64,000 nucleotides of DNA from Brugia malayi (GCF_000002995.4 NW_025062478.1:3448001-3512000), one strand, 5' to 3'. Shown: positions 51,042 through 64,000, counted from the stretch's first letter. The notes: generated from the letters alone by a model not told the origin. A program made the numbers and translations.

Positions 51042-52972
51042 AAAAAGCAAGAGCAATAATAAAAATAATCAAAGAATAGCATAAAAATGCTAAGAAATGT
51101 TCAAATTTTAGGTATATGATTTTGTATTTCAAAAAATATCTAATTCATTTTGACCGTATAATTATGGCCATAGCCATAAAAGTATTTATAAAGGTATACA
51201 ATTCCGGAGCCAAAGAAAGCCTTAAAAGTAATTTCAACATAGACTATACTGTCATGCTCATATACATATATATTTAAAGACTGCTAATTTGAGTTATTAA
51301 ATCAAAAACTTTTCAAATCAGTCACAACCGGAAATTTTGACCGCATTAATCGTATGCGGTAATTTTACTGTTTCCATAAACAACGAACTCATTTTAACTA
51401 TTGTTCCGGCAAAAATCAGGAGATGGCAAAAGAAAAAGGCATTGAGGAGTTTAAATAATAGGAAAGAGTGAAATTACTTCAGATAGCATAAAAGATAAAT
51501 AAAATCAAGAAAGAATGATAGAAAAAAAGCAACGATGAAATAGCACACGATTACATGAGAGGAGAGTGAATGAGTGATTCACTTGATAAAATGATAAAAA
51601 GTTTGAAAAAAATATCTAACTGTAATATGTAAAATGATATTAGTGAAAATTTTTATAAATTTTTTTTATAAAATAGTGCTGTATACAATGATTATGAATT
51701 AATTGATAATGACCGGATCCGGAAAGATCCGGAAAATAGCCAGCTAGGACAGGTTTGTGTTCAACGTGCGAAAAGTACTGATTTAACAGGATAAGTCGAC
51801 ATGTTAATGTTTTTTTTTTTTTCGATAAATTAAGGTAAATTTAGGAATGGGCTAATTTGTTACAATTATAATTACTTAGTTTTATAACAAATTATGTGTG
51901 ATCGAAATTCAATTTTCGTAAATTTATTATTAATCAATATTTTTTGCATATTTTTGTTTATAATTTGTTGAAAAATTAACTTTCCACACAAAAACATAGT
52001 ATTGCCCAAAACAAAAAAGAAAAAGAAAAATAAAACACAAACTTTGGAAATAATTGGCTATGAAAGTTTCTGTTCCATTTTTCGGTTTCTTTAATTATTT
52101 GATTTATTATTCCGGTTAAAGTCAAAAGGTGTCATTATGCTGTGTTTTATGTGTATATAAATGTATAATTTCTTTCATTCATTTTTCAGTTTCATCTTAT
52201 TAGTACTTTGAAGAACGGTTGCTTCTTTTATTTGCGTTTTTGTTTTTGCTGGATTTGAAATTTCTTAAGGTTGTCATTTTGATTTTTTGGATAATTCTCT
52301 TTTTTTTTTTCATTTTTTCCCATTTTATTCGCGTTGGAAGGAAATATGGAAACAATATTCACAATTTTCTTCATTAATATATCAAAATCGAATCGGATTT
52401 TGCGGGGATTTTAAATTGGTTCATCAGTGTTCTTTTCCTCAAATTTTATCATATTTAACTCCGAGCATTAATGAAATGTTGATTAATCAACTTATTATCT
52501 ATAAAACTACTCAACCAACGTATTTTGTAAAATTAATGAGTACAGTTAAGTATAAATTAGATTAATCGGATTATTTGTTTCGCGAATATTACCATTATTA
52601 CTTTATTATTATTTATTATTATTACCGATTATAAATTACCATATATTTTTAATACGTTTAGCTATAAAGTGACTAATTTAATTACATCCAGTAGGATTTT
52701 AACCATACTTTGTAAATTTTATCGTGATTTTGCCTTTTGATAACTTTTGATTTTTGCGAATTTTTGATGTAATTTTATAACGAAAGAGTGCTTCAAATTT
52801 CATTTTTATTATATATATTTATGTTTATGTCATTTTTAAACATAGTTTATTGTAATATGCGACATGAAAATTAGTCTTGCAATTATTTATATATTTAAAA
52901 TGGAATTTTATTTATATATTACTTATAAATTTATGTTTTGGTTTAAGTAATGGATGCAAGATTTAGTAATAA
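51042..52972. other. Divergent promoter interval between NAA40 and TDRD3
   Basis: Contains no supported gene. Notable words are a 21-bp inverted repeat ACCGCAT-N7-ATGCGGT at 51340-51360 and a 10-bp palindrome CCGGATCCGG at 51713-51722 followed by a second AGATCCGGAA, giving two CCGGAA motifs. An open frame of 92 codons at 52287-52565 has a mixed composition (several Trp, Cys, Pro, His) but no homology or splice context, so it is only a candidate upstream exon or small gene. Confidence 0.5.
51713..51734. promoter_or_regulatory. CCGGATCCGG palindrome with doubled CCGGAA
   Basis: A GC-rich island in AT-rich DNA between two divergent genes. CCGGAA resembles the core of ETS-family binding sites. 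Its position in the shared upstream region supports a regulatory role but does not prove it. Confidence 0.3.
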
Positions 52973-55900
52973 ATGGGCGGGGATGCATTGGAAGAGCTAT
53001 TGGTATGTGAAGGATGGCCGATTAATGGAAAACAACTGAGTAATTTTATTGGTGAATCAATTTCAAAAATACAAGATGCTAATCAATTAAAGAAACAACT
53101 TCTCGATGTAAGCTTAGTTTTTCATTCTTTGCATTTCTTTCTTTCAGATGAAGTTCCAAAAACTGCTTTAGAAAAAAAAAAAAACGAAAACTATCTCTAC
53201 AGAACGTATATCTCTACAGTATCTCATCTCTTCTGTAATAAATGTTTCACCGATTAGTTTTATGTTTTTTTTTTTTTTTTTTTTAACTAGCTTTTATAAA
53301 ATTTGCATAGCTTAATTACAGCTAATTTCTTAACTGTAATTTATTTCAAGTTAGTTTGAGTGTGAATTATTTAGTTATTTCCTCTTTTCTTTTAAAAAAA
53401 ATTTTTTTTTTTTCTTTTTTTTAATATTATGCTCATTAACATATCCCACATGTCATTTATAATTTGTTCATGTGGTTACAATTTGAGCAATATTAATCGG
53501 GAGATTCCTTATTTCTAATGGATTTCTACCCATTTGGAAATTTCATCTCCTAGGTATAAAAGCATTATAATATTTTTCTTCCTCTTTTTATTTCATACTT
53601 TTTTTTTTTCTTTTTATGAAAGAATTATTATAAATACTTATTGCAGATACTTTTTGAAATTGCTCAACACATGAAAATAAACAACGCTTGTTAATTTGAA
53701 TGCCTGTTTTGAATTTTAATTATATTTTAAGTAAAGTTTTAGTTGTTATTACTTCGGCTTTCTAGTTGGAATGAATGAATTATTGATATAATGCCCGAGA
53801 TTTTGGATGGTTTTATAAAAAAATCACATGTTACTTCTTATTTCCTTTTTATTTCAGGCTGATTTGCGTGAATATGCTGTACCGTTACTTTCAGATCGTA
53901 TCAATAAACAATTAGGTGAATTTAAGGTATGTTAGATTTATACGTACATACTATTTGTTCGATGTCTATATTGTTTATTTATCTCGTTTTTCTTTTTGTT
54001 TTTTAACGTTAGCATAGCCGTAACATTAACTTTGACAGTTTTACTGACATGAGATTAGAAGATGGACATTTTTTAGTGATATAGCAAAGAATGTAGACGG
54101 TTAGTCAACTGTTCCGAAAATTGGTACACATAAGTGGTAGGCTGAAAATATGTCGTACTTTTGGCATTTAGATAATATTGAAAGTAATTCAGTAAAGACC
54201 AAAAAATTTAATTTTCTCTACTTACTGGATATCATAAATAATTTTCAGATCTCACATCATAACAAAATTTAGGTTGATTTTAATTGCTTTATTATTATAA
54301 GTTTTCTTTAGGGACCTTTGGTCGTTCAAGTTGTAAAGCAACGTAATGTTTCATATCCAAAGTATAATGAAATAACGCATACCGATGGTCTTATCAAGAT
54401 TCAGTTAAGTGATGGTTTCTCCAGCATTCAAGCATTACTGTTTGAACCTATACCAAAGTTGAAGTATGCTCTTTGAAATATATATGTGATCTGGCTTATG
54501 GTTTTAGTATATCATTTCTGAATCGTTTACGATATTTATGAAAGATTAATACCAGAGCTGTTATTCTCGATATTAGCAATGAATATATGTTTAATGAAAC
54601 ATCAAATCGCTCCAAAAATTTACCGTTTTTTTTTTTTTGTTTACTTATTTCTTGTTTTTTCTTTTTTTTTATTTTTCATTAAAAATTTTCAGCGCTGAAA
54701 CACCACCAGGCACAAAAGTTTGTTTGGCTGGAAAAATTCCAATTGAGAATGGAATGTTATTAATAAACGAAACCAACTGCCAAGTATTGGGTGGAAATGT
54801 TGAAAAGATGATCGAGAAGTGGAACATGGAAAAGGTTTCGTATAGTATTTTTATGTAGTAGTGAATTTGTTCACGATAAATTTTTGCATTACAAAAATTT
54901 TTATTCCGGTTTATAAATTTATAAAATATAGCTAAACTTTATAGAATTGGCAACAGAAACCAATACGAAACATTGAAAGTAATGCTCCAAAATGGACTCA
55001 ATTTTCTAAACAGGTAAAACTTGTTAATTGTTCGGGAATATCAAAAAAATAACCATTTACCTGCATTCTACGACCTGGTGCATTGTGCATCTGTGATAGT
55101 TTCAATCATTTAATCTTTTTTTTTTTTTTATTTTTGTATTTTTTCATGATTTTGAAATTTTGAGCTTGTCATTTTTTGATATCCATTTTTTTTTCAGCGA
55201 TTACCGCAGTCTTGTCTTCCGGTTAATGCCACTAATGAAATGTTCCGAGCTAATGATATAATTAGTGGATTAAACAAAAAAATGATTGATGAACGTGGTG
55301 ATGATTTCAGTGCTGCTAGAAAAGCTCAAATTGATCATGTTATCGAAAATAATGCCATAAAGAAATTTGCGCGTAGTCAGGTAATTTATAATAATTTAAA
55401 GAATTAGTTTGATATAATACTGATGATAACACTCAACAAATGTATATTTCTAATCTCCTGAATGACATTATTATTTAGCCAATAAATCCTTTCTCTTTTT
55501 TCTTCTTATTCTGTTTCTTTTCATAATTTTTAAAAGAATTAGAATGGTGTATAATTAAAATAGTATTTATTTTAGTTGAAGCCCAAACCACTAGAGAATT
55601 GTGCTTCAACTTCTTGTAACAATAACAGCAAGAAAGATCCGGTGATAAAAGGAAAACCTGACACGGAAAATATGGTTTTGTTTTTTCTTGCTTTTAACAG
55701 TTTTAATTTGAAAAGATTTGAAAAAGCTTTTAAATAATTTTTTATTTAAGTTGATAGTTTCGGATTCGAGGACCCTTCTGTAATTTTTTCAAGATGTGCA
55801 CTGACTGATTGTAGTATTCACAATCAATATCGGGTGGGCATTTTGCATCAAAGAAATGCGTCGTTACTTTAATGTAACAGTTTAAAAATAATAATGATTA

Positions 55901-57886
55901 ACAATATACTAATGATTAGCCTTATGATAATTTAGGATCGACGTTCAGTCCGTGATGACAAGAAAAATTTGCTGCCAGTTCATCGACCGTCGAATCCTCC
56001 TACTCTCTATGACTTCATGCAGTCGAAAGTTCCCATGCCTGATGGAATATCTACAGGATATCAAAATTTTGGTAACCTGCAGGTTCGTTGGATTTTGATT
56101 AGATCACTGGAATACTTTTTTAATTGTTTCTAATTATCACACTTTAAATATTTCTTTCATGAATTTGTTACTTCAAAATTTCTTTATTTCTCTACTATGC
56201 TTTTTCGTAAACAAAATGTTTACTGGAATGTTTCAGTTCAGTAAGCATTAAATGGTTCTTCATTTTTGGTTTATCTTTCATCAAAATAGTTCCTGACGAT
56301 GATATTTTAAAAAGATGTGATTTAAATTAGATTTATCCACAAAAAAAGAAAAAAAAAAAATACAAAGCGTTTAATTGTCAACACGGGCGTTCAGTTTCCG
56401 ATGGAGAAAATTGAAACGAATCAGCAGAATGTCGAGACTCAAGGAATGGATCGACCACGAAGGGGCAGATTTAATGAAAGAGGTTATTATTCAAAATTTC
56501 GTCACGTTTTGATGTAGTTTTATTTTCTCATACTGAAAGGCTTAATTTTGTAGGATTTCGCTATCAGCAAACTGATGATAATACTAATGGCTCACATATA
56601 TTCGAGATTTCGAACTCAAATAGGTATCGAAAACAATGTAATTGGCGATTAGAACGTGAAAAAAACTATGCAACAAATATGGTGAATGATAAAGTTCGAG
56701 TGAATCATGCGGATGATCAGTTGGTTTCAACGGCCAACAAAGGTTTAACTTACTACTATTTAAGGGATTTTTTGCTTAAATCTTTTCCTTTACTTGTTTC
56801 AAAAATTAATAACAATTATAATTTTATCATTTTGGAATAGCACTGTTTCTGCTAATTTCTTACGATCTAACATTTTAAAGCATTATTATGTCAATTTTAA
56901 CATGCAATCCATAGAATTTTGTAGCTCAAATTAACTCAGATTGATCGAGTTAAAAGAATTGCAGTAACCAATATGGATGATTTGGTTTTATCATTATTTT
57001 ATAGCCTGACTATCTCTTTTCATTTATTTTTTAGGATAAACTGTTTGATTTTATGTTGATTTATGTAAATTTAATCCCATATGTTTTAGGTAAGAATTTC
57101 AGAATTTCATTAATGATGATGATTTTAAAATTATGACTCATGCCATATCATAAGTAGTTATCATTAATACTATATGGTTGTTATTTATTCATCTCGTTTT
57201 TCAGAATTATCGGCACTGCATCTTTCTTCGATTGATAATGGACCGTTAGGTGTTGGTAAAGCTCATGATGTTCCACAAGAAATTGTGTGTTTTGAAAATA
57301 AAAATCATGGTTATCAGCAAAATGCAGTTCATGGGCCAGTATATAAACAACAGCAACAACAACAACGACAACAACAGCGACAACAATACCAACAGCATCA
57401 ACAGCAATATCAACAACAATACCAACAACAACAGCAACGACAAAAACAGCAGCAACAACAACAACAATCTTTCGATAATAGAATGATGAACGGAGGGATG
57501 CTGCCGGTTTGGAAAATTGGTGATAAGTGCCTTGCACCATGGAGTGATGGCCAAGTAAATGTTTTATCTTATTATGGTTGAAATACTTTGATGTTTATAT
57601 GCAAATAAAGAGTACAAATTATTCTTGAAACGAATCAAATTGATTCCATAAGAGATGATCTTGAAATTATTTATTCACTTATTCTTATTTTCCCTTTCTT
57701 TTCTTTTTTTCTCTCTCTCTATCGTTTACTAGCAATTCATTTACTGGGTGCCACATTGGTCATTGCCATTTGAAAATGCTGTATAGCATTTGTATATATT
57801 GCAATATTGAAATGTTTAGTGAAATAGGATATTTTAAATCCATCTACACAATAATTGTTCATCATACAGTTAGGTATAATTCATTA

Positions 57887-57933
<47 letters not shown>

Positions 57934-58143
57934 TTAGTTTTTCAAGTCTTCTAAGAATATCTTTTCAATCATTATTCATTATTCAATGTTGAAAATGAAA
58001 GTGGTTAATTTTTGTTTTTGCAGTTTTATCCATCAACACTGGTATCAATGGGTCCAGCTGATATGTGTACCATTGAATATGATGAATATGGAAATAGAAG
58101 CAGTGTGCCTGTTGGAGTACTTCTTCCATTTCAGACATTCTGA
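52973..58143 (+). CDS. TDRD3: Tudor domain-containing protein 3
   Basis: Exons: 52973-53107, 53858-53926, 54312-54463, 54693-54834, 54945-55013, 55198-55380, 55576-55674, 55936-56082, 56395-56482, 56554-56742, 57205-57554, 58024-58143. The joined frame is open for 580 residues. Residues about 1-165 are the N-terminal helical plus OB-fold module shared with RMI1 (GPLVVQVVKQRNVSYPKYNE, LQ/KIQLSDG..IQALLFE, PPGTKVCLAGKI, LLINETNCQVLGGNVEKMIEKW), which in TDRD3 binds topoisomerase TOP3B. Residues 302-314 (NPPTLYDFMQSK) match the S/PTLFDFLESK motif of TDRD3. A long Gln run precedes the C-terminal Tudor domain (about 527-578, WKIGDKCLAPW..FYPSTLVSM..IEYDEYGN), which reads methylarginine. I see no clear UBA domain. 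An additional exon candidate at 55751-55833 (DSFGFEDPSVIFSR...) fits the reading frame only if exon 7 ends at 55615, giving 588 residues. Polyadenylation signal AATAAA at 58473-58478. Confidence 0.85.
57892..57929. repeat. TA dinucleotide microsatellite
   Basis: About 19 uninterrupted TA units in the last intron of TDRD3. Likely to vary in length between individuals. Confidence 0.9.
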
Positions 58144-58472
58144 ATTTTTATTAATGAATAATTGATCATCTGAAATTTTGCCTTATAGGGTGTGCAATTC
58201 TTATGTTTTATCTCAAAGAACTATGGGTATGTTATAAGTCATGTATTTCGTGTTAAAAAAAAATTGTATTATTAAGTAATTATATACTATTAAAGTAATT
58301 ATTTAACTTTGAATGTTTTGGAATTTTAGTGCGGAGAATCAAAATTGAAAGTTTTGTTAACATTTTCATTAGTAGAAGAGATATTTCCTCCACTAACTAT
58401 TCAGTGATGAAGTGAATAAATTATTTCCTGTCTGTGTATTCGATTATAATGTATTATAGAAAATGTTATGTC

Positions 58473-58478
58473 AATAAA
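58473..58478 (+). terminator. AATAAA polyadenylation signal, TDRD3
   Basis: Canonical hexamer 330 bases after the TDRD3 stop codon, followed by a T-run, and about 300 bases before the ISCA1 trans-splice-like acceptor. This spacing is compatible with linked processing of adjacent transcripts. Confidence 0.45.
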
Positions 58479-58771
58479 TGATTTTTTTTTTCATTACTAT
58501 TTAATGTAAGATGAAGATTTTCTTTCTTCTTTCTATAGCATATCTGTTTATTCATTTTTTTTGTAAAATTAAAAATAGTTGCAAATTACGGAATGTCAAT
58601 TTGCCAATATTATTCTTTAAGAGATTTTTTTTTATTCTTCTTTGAAGTCTTTCTACTATGACTAAGTTTGTTTTAATCTTTTTCATATGTGTATACGTAT
58701 AATTTGAGAAAAGTAATACTTGAACTCTTGAGAACACTTTATCTTTTTGCCTGATTTATCAGGGAGGCATT

Positions 58772-58782
58772 TCTTTTTTCAG
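58772..58782 (+). promoter_or_regulatory. Probable spliced-leader acceptor of ISCA1
   Basis: TTCTTTTTTCAG ends 47 bases before the ISCA1 ATG, with no upstream donor that would pair with it in a coding sense. A short 5' UTR follows. Confidence 0.5.
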
Positions 58783-58829
58783 GTACTTTGTTATTAACAT
58801 TAATATTTGAGAGACCGGTGTGGATCTAT

Positions 58830-59950
58830 ATGAAGCTTATGATTTCACGGCATGCTAGTACGGCAGCTCGGGTCATCAAAGGCGCAATCCGTCGTGATAT
58901 GCCATCGAAGATTGCATTATGGTTGACACCTGAAGCTGTAAAACGTGTGAAATATTTGCTTAGCAAACAACCGGAAACGACAGCACTAAAAGTATGTTTT
59001 TTCGTTTGTTTCACAATTGAATATTCTTTGAAGGGTAGTAAAAGCTAAATAGTAATAGAAGTTCAACTAAATCGAAGGTATATTTTGAAGATAGAGTTGG
59101 ACAAAGATGAATCACTTGATTTAATCATTTACATGTCCGGTCATTTTGTTGTTGGGAATTCGAATTCTAAAAAATCTGGCAACAGATATAAATTCTCACT
59201 TTTTTTTTTCTTTAAATGAAATACAAAGGCAAGTAGCAAGTTACTTTGCTTCACCACTGAAGTAAGCATGTATACGAAAGAAAAAATTTTTGTCCTATAA
59301 AGTAAAAACTTGTAAAAAATGATGAATATTTAAAAAAAAAAAAAAAAAAAAAAAATTGTGGTTCAGCAATTTGAGGATGCCAGGATTGTTTCAGTAATAC
59401 AGTTATTCTTATTAGTTTATCTAGTATAAAGTTTCAAATATGTGTATACGGGGAAAATATGCGAGAAGTATTGGTTTCAGATTAGCGTAAGGCAACGTGG
59501 TTGTAATGGACTGACATATACACTTGATTATGCCCAACAGAAAGCAAAATTTGATGAAGAAGTTGTACAGGTGATCATTATTGATTTTCGTTGTAATTTT
59601 TACTTAAAATGATGTCAATTTTAACAAATAGCTGTATAGTGTCATTAGGTGATACTGTTTTTATTGATGCTTATCCGTTCGTTGATCGGACTAATTTAAT
59701 TTTCCTGATTTATATTCTTTGGCTGTAAAATCTTTTATCTCTTAAATAATGATTCCTGTAAAGCTTTGATGTAATTTGATGTCAAGTTCATTTTGAGGAT
59801 GGTGTACGTTTGTGGATTGATCCGAAAGCGCAGCTGTCGTTATTAGGTAGTGAAATGGATTATGTGGAAGATCGTCTGTCTTCTGAATTCGTATTTCGCA
59901 ATCCGAATATTAAAGGCACATGTGGTTGTGGTGAAAGTTTTAGTATATGA
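58830..59950 (+). CDS. ISCA1: Iron-sulfur cluster assembly 1, mitochondrial A-type carrier
   Basis: Exons 58830-58991, 59481-59570 and 59798-59950, all phase 0, give 134 residues (human about 129). ISCA1 works with ISCA2 and IBA57 in the mitochondrial matrix to assemble 4Fe-4S clusters for lipoate synthase, aconitase and respiratory complexes. The HesB/IscA signature is complete. LTPEAVKRVKYLL opens the fold, and the three cluster-binding cysteines are at residues 62 (RGCNGLTYTLDY), 126 and 128 (NIKGTCGCGESFSI). SLLGSEMDYVEDRLSSEFVF is near-invariant in the family. The N-terminus (MKLMISRHASTAARVIKGAI) is rich in Arg/Ser/Ala and acid-poor, as expected of a mitochondrial presequence. The third exon follows an unusual TTTTGAG acceptor. 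It lies between TDRD3 and FAU on the same strand. Confidence 0.95.
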
Positions 59951-61600
59951 TAATAATTTGTATTTATTTTGGAATTCTTATTATTAGTTTAATATATGTA
60001 ATGAAGATAGATGTAGTTTTCGATTCTGTTTATAGAATATATTAGGCAGATTAAATTAATGCAGTATTTTGTATTTAAGAATTACAAATAACAAATATAT
60101 AAATAACAAATTTTTCTAGTATTGCCTGCGTTACACAAAGGAATTTTTTGACAAATTAGCAACTACATAATTACTTAAGTTGAAAGTCTAATGCTCAATT
60201 TTTGGATGTTACCTGTAATTTTCGTATTATGAATGGATAGCCCTATTTTTTCTTCTATCATTCTTTCATTTGATTATCATTTTTATTTCTAGAAGTCATT
60301 GTTTCACTGTTTAATACGGTCATAATCTAGTGATATAGAAAGTTGATAACGCCAGGAGTGCTGTAAGTGTAATCTGAAGTTACATAGTAATTCCTGTTGT
60401 GGAAATTTTTTTTTCATAAAAATTTTATGCAAAAAACTAATTTGATTTTTTTTTTCAGAAATATTTGCTAATCTTGAAGTTACTATAACATACATTTAAT
60501 GATCAGTTTTGTATATATTATAAAGTGATGTCAATATTATTACTTATGTTATATATAACTGTGATTGTAATTAGTATTAAGTGTAAACTAACGTAAATCA
60601 GGTTCGATCACATTGTTATCTTTGATTGCATCCTTCATTGATTAATAACATTTGTTAGATCACATCTTAAATACATGAAAAATTCATGATGAACATCTCA
60701 TGTAAACTGCTGATGTTTCATCTGAGCTTATATTATCAGTATGTGATATTCATGATAACGAAGTGATAGATAATTTGACCATCAAATTTTAAATTATTAT
60801 TTCAAGTGCATAACAGTGTTCCATTTAATAGTATAAAGTTATGCGGAAACAATTTTTCCATTTATTGATCACCGGAAGAATTAATTCCTGCACATTGGGT
60901 GGACAGTATTGCGGTGGTTGAGTTCTTCGTGATAAATTCCGCATAGGTACGTCGAGTTGTGTTGTGACCCAACGCAGCGGTCTCAAAAATATGTCGTCGT
61001 AACAGAAAGTGATCTTGACTGAAGGTTTGGAATTTATTTCCTAATTGTCGGTTGTAGCGGAATCTGTTATTAGGATAGTTTGAAGGGATTCAGGTACTTT
61101 TACGTGATTATTATTTTTAACCTACGTTTTATACCATTTCATTGATTTTATTATATGTAATACTAGGTGACATTTCCGAAAAGTTCTTTGGAGTGGTATA
61201 TGGTTAAAGATTAATTCCGGAATTATAATAGTTATTGGTACATCTCAAGTAGTGAAAATAATTACTGGCACATCTCAAATAGCTTCAAAAAATTTGTGGT
61301 TATAAGACTAGCATGTTTGTAAGATTGATGCAATCTTGAATAAGGTTGTCTCAAAAATTCTGAAATTGGCGGTATACTTTAAAGCAGGTTCATCGATTAC
61401 CTTGAAGTCTTCTTAAAATTTTATATCTTTTCGATACAAAACTGTATCATGTTGCAATAAAAAATTGTTAACCAGTATTTCACTTATCACTGATGTTTGA
61501 TAAAGATGATATATCATTTAGGAATGTTTATATTTCTGGTTACAACCCATCTCTATGTTTTCAAGTTTTGGTAAGGAACCAGTGCAGTAAAGTTTATTTG
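59951..61600. other. Interval between ISCA1 and FAU
   Basis: No exon is supported. The first part is probably the ISCA1 3' UTR. From about 60880 to 61080 the sequence is distinctly more GC-rich than its surroundings (words such as GGGTGGACAGTATTGCGG, GACCCAACGCAGCGG), which suits a promoter or outron region of the ribosomal-protein gene FAU. A partial box C/D look-alike near 60686-60730 was considered and rejected. Confidence 0.45.
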
Positions 61601-61612
61601 TCTTTTTTGCAG
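61601..61612 (+). promoter_or_regulatory. Probable spliced-leader acceptor of FAU
   Basis: A pyrimidine tract ending TCTTTTTTGCAG lies 46 bases before the FAU ATG with no matching upstream donor, as expected for a trans-spliced ribosomal-protein transcript. Confidence 0.5.
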
Positions 61613-61657
61613 GTTTACTTAGCTACCAAGATCGCTTAGAAGGTAACGTAGAAAATA

Positions 61658-62797
<1,140 letters not shown>

Positions 62798-62887
62798 AAA
62801 TGAGATTTTATGGGATGATATTCACTGATATTTGAATAATTTAACGAACTAATTCATTTGAAAAGTTTATGTAATGTTCTTATGCGA

Positions 62888-62893
62888 AATAAA
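62888..62893 (+). terminator. AATAAA polyadenylation signal, FAU
   Basis: Canonical hexamer 91 bases after the FAU stop codon, a normal 3' UTR length for a nematode ribosomal-protein gene. Confidence 0.6.
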
Positions 62894-63269
62894 TTTGTTG
62901 ATTTGATTTTTGTTCTTATGCAAGTTAATTTTTTACAAATAGAACATATCCCTATTTATCGTTTACAAAACTTACGCCATTAATGTTTGGGTAATACTGT
63001 CATACGTAAGAGTCGAACATTAGTGGTGAGAGTGTGAATGGATGTAATCCGGTTCGGAATATATGACTTTTTGAGATTTTCATGAATGATGTATATGAAT
63101 GGTGTGCTGCATTTGAGTTTAGGTTTTGAACGTTTGGAATTTTCATTGTATCAAGAGCGGAATCAGAAATCTATTGTTCATGTTTCCAATATTACATGTC
63201 TTTTTTTATGAATCTTAGAATGATTTGAAATTTAATAGATATTATTAGATATAGTTGGAGTGTAATGAA

Positions 63270-63873
63270 ATGTCGATGAAACTGTTGCAGGAAGCTATCA
63301 AGCTTGTGGATGCAGGTTTGTTTAATTCAAATTTTTATTTCAGGAAGGTAATAAACGAGTCAGATGAATTGGATTGAAGTATAGTATTGGTCCAATAGTT
63401 TCAGATAGAAATAATGATAAGTTGAGACACGAAGCTCTGTTTTCGCTGATGTATCAAGAAAAAATTGTGAATATCTATCTAGAACATATATCAGGATTTT
63501 TTTTTTTTCTGGAAGGGAGAGGGTTATTCGGATTTTGTAGGTTGTATGTTTCGGTTAGCAAAGATGAAACTTTTAGCCTTTTCTTCGCAATCATAATGCT
63601 CTTAATTGCTTTATTTATTTATTTGTTCACTCATATTCTTATTTTTAAAACATTTGTAGGTGATAAATATTTAAAAACTTTTTAGATGACAGAGTAAAAA
63701 ATACGGAAACCGTACGAAAACCAGTAAGAGTTTCAAAGGCAGAAAGAGATCATCAGAAGCTTGCCGCTGTACTCACCACTTCAGAATACGATCCAGAATT
63801 AGATGATTTCATCGTAAATTCGAGTGTGCAGAAGCAAAATTTAATAAACCCTAAAAGGAAGAAAATTACTAAG
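63270..63873 (+). CDS. Unrecognised gene, first two exons, continues beyond the window
   Basis: Exon 1, 63270-63315, encodes MSMKLLQEAIKLVDA and ends in phase 1. Exon 2, 63686-63873, joins in frame and reads DRVKNTETVRKPVRVSKAER, then DHQKLAAVLTTSEYDPELDD and FIVNSSVQKQNLINPKRKKI, ending AAG before a GTAATG donor. The 77 or so residues seen are hydrophilic, with alternating basic and acidic patches and a terminal KRKK cluster, suggesting a nuclear or nucleolar protein. I do not recognise the family. It starts 473 bases after the FAU stop on the same strand. A start at this ATG is supported only by the open frame and phase match; a 5' acceptor is not obvious. Confidence 0.5.
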
Positions 63874-64000
63874 GTAATGCAACAAATAATTGAGCAGTAA
63901 GAAATTGCACAGATTTTGATGATTTTGCTACTCATCTCTCTTAAAATCAGTATTGTTAGATGTAACTTTAAATCTTAACTGTAAGCTCGTTGAAAGCTCG

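Noticed and set aside
52287..52565. 92-codon ORF upstream of TDRD3
   Set aside because: Plausible amino-acid composition but no homology or splicing link to TDRD3; mentioned in the intergenic entry only.
57181..57554. Val- and Leu-rich minus-strand ORFs opposite TDRD3 exon 11
   Set aside because: Antisense shadows of the poly-Gln (CAA/CAG) coding run.
60680..60740. Possible box C/D snoRNA (ATGATGA and CTGA words)
   Set aside because: Box spacing is too short (about 45 bases) and there is no terminal stem.

Overview
The window looks like nuclear DNA of a nematode, most likely a filarial or other spirurid worm. It is very AT-rich and full of A/T homopolymer runs. Genes are split into many short exons (about 40-410 bases) with GT-AG introns, several introns exceed 1 kb, and some start codons sit just downstream of a TTTCAG-like acceptor that has no upstream donor, as expected for spliced-leader trans-splicing. 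The species assignment is an inference from gene structure and base composition. I see no rRNA, tRNA, CRISPR array, prophage or intact transposon.

Layout. (1) At 1.99-5.04 kb, plus strand, a five-exon gene encodes a secreted cysteine-rich protein. (2) On the minus strand lie an eight-exon gene resembling a divergent MATH/BTB protein (12.3-5.7 kb) and, upstream of it, a six-exon PDZ-domain gene (16.7-13.6 kb). (3) From 16.7 to 30.4 kb there is almost no convincing gene. It holds a 36-bp minisatellite with an exon-like leader, a 19-bp tandem array, other degenerate repeats, a small GC-rich island, an ATTC microsatellite and one orphan exon-like ORF with a transmembrane segment. (4) At 30.4-47.3 kb, plus strand, a thirteen-exon gene encodes an 824-residue secreted, Thr/Gly-rich protein that I do not recognise. 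Its first intron is 9.4 kb and intron 7 carries an array of TGATAAG-like motifs.

(5) At 51.0-48.8 kb, minus strand, lies the histone H4/H2A N-terminal acetyltransferase NAA40 (NatD), five exons. Exons 2 and 3 are bracketed by a nearly perfect inverted repeat of about 115 bp, the most interesting structure here. (6) The right end is a compact plus-strand cluster: TDRD3 (OB fold plus Tudor, TOP3B partner), ISCA1 (mitochondrial Fe-S assembly), FAU (ubiquitin-like/ribosomal protein S30 fusion), and the first two exons of an unrecognised gene running off the window. ISCA1 and FAU each have a trans-splice-like acceptor just before the start codon.

Exon coordinates were derived by hand. For the six complete multi-exon genes other than TDRD3, exon phases add up to an intact reading frame. 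TDRD3 is open if one ambiguous exon is skipped. The 5' ends of the MATH/BTB-like and PDZ genes are less certain. I found no obvious new molecular system; the most novel material is the unrecognised secreted protein, the hairpin-forming introns of NAA40 and the intronic GATA-type array.
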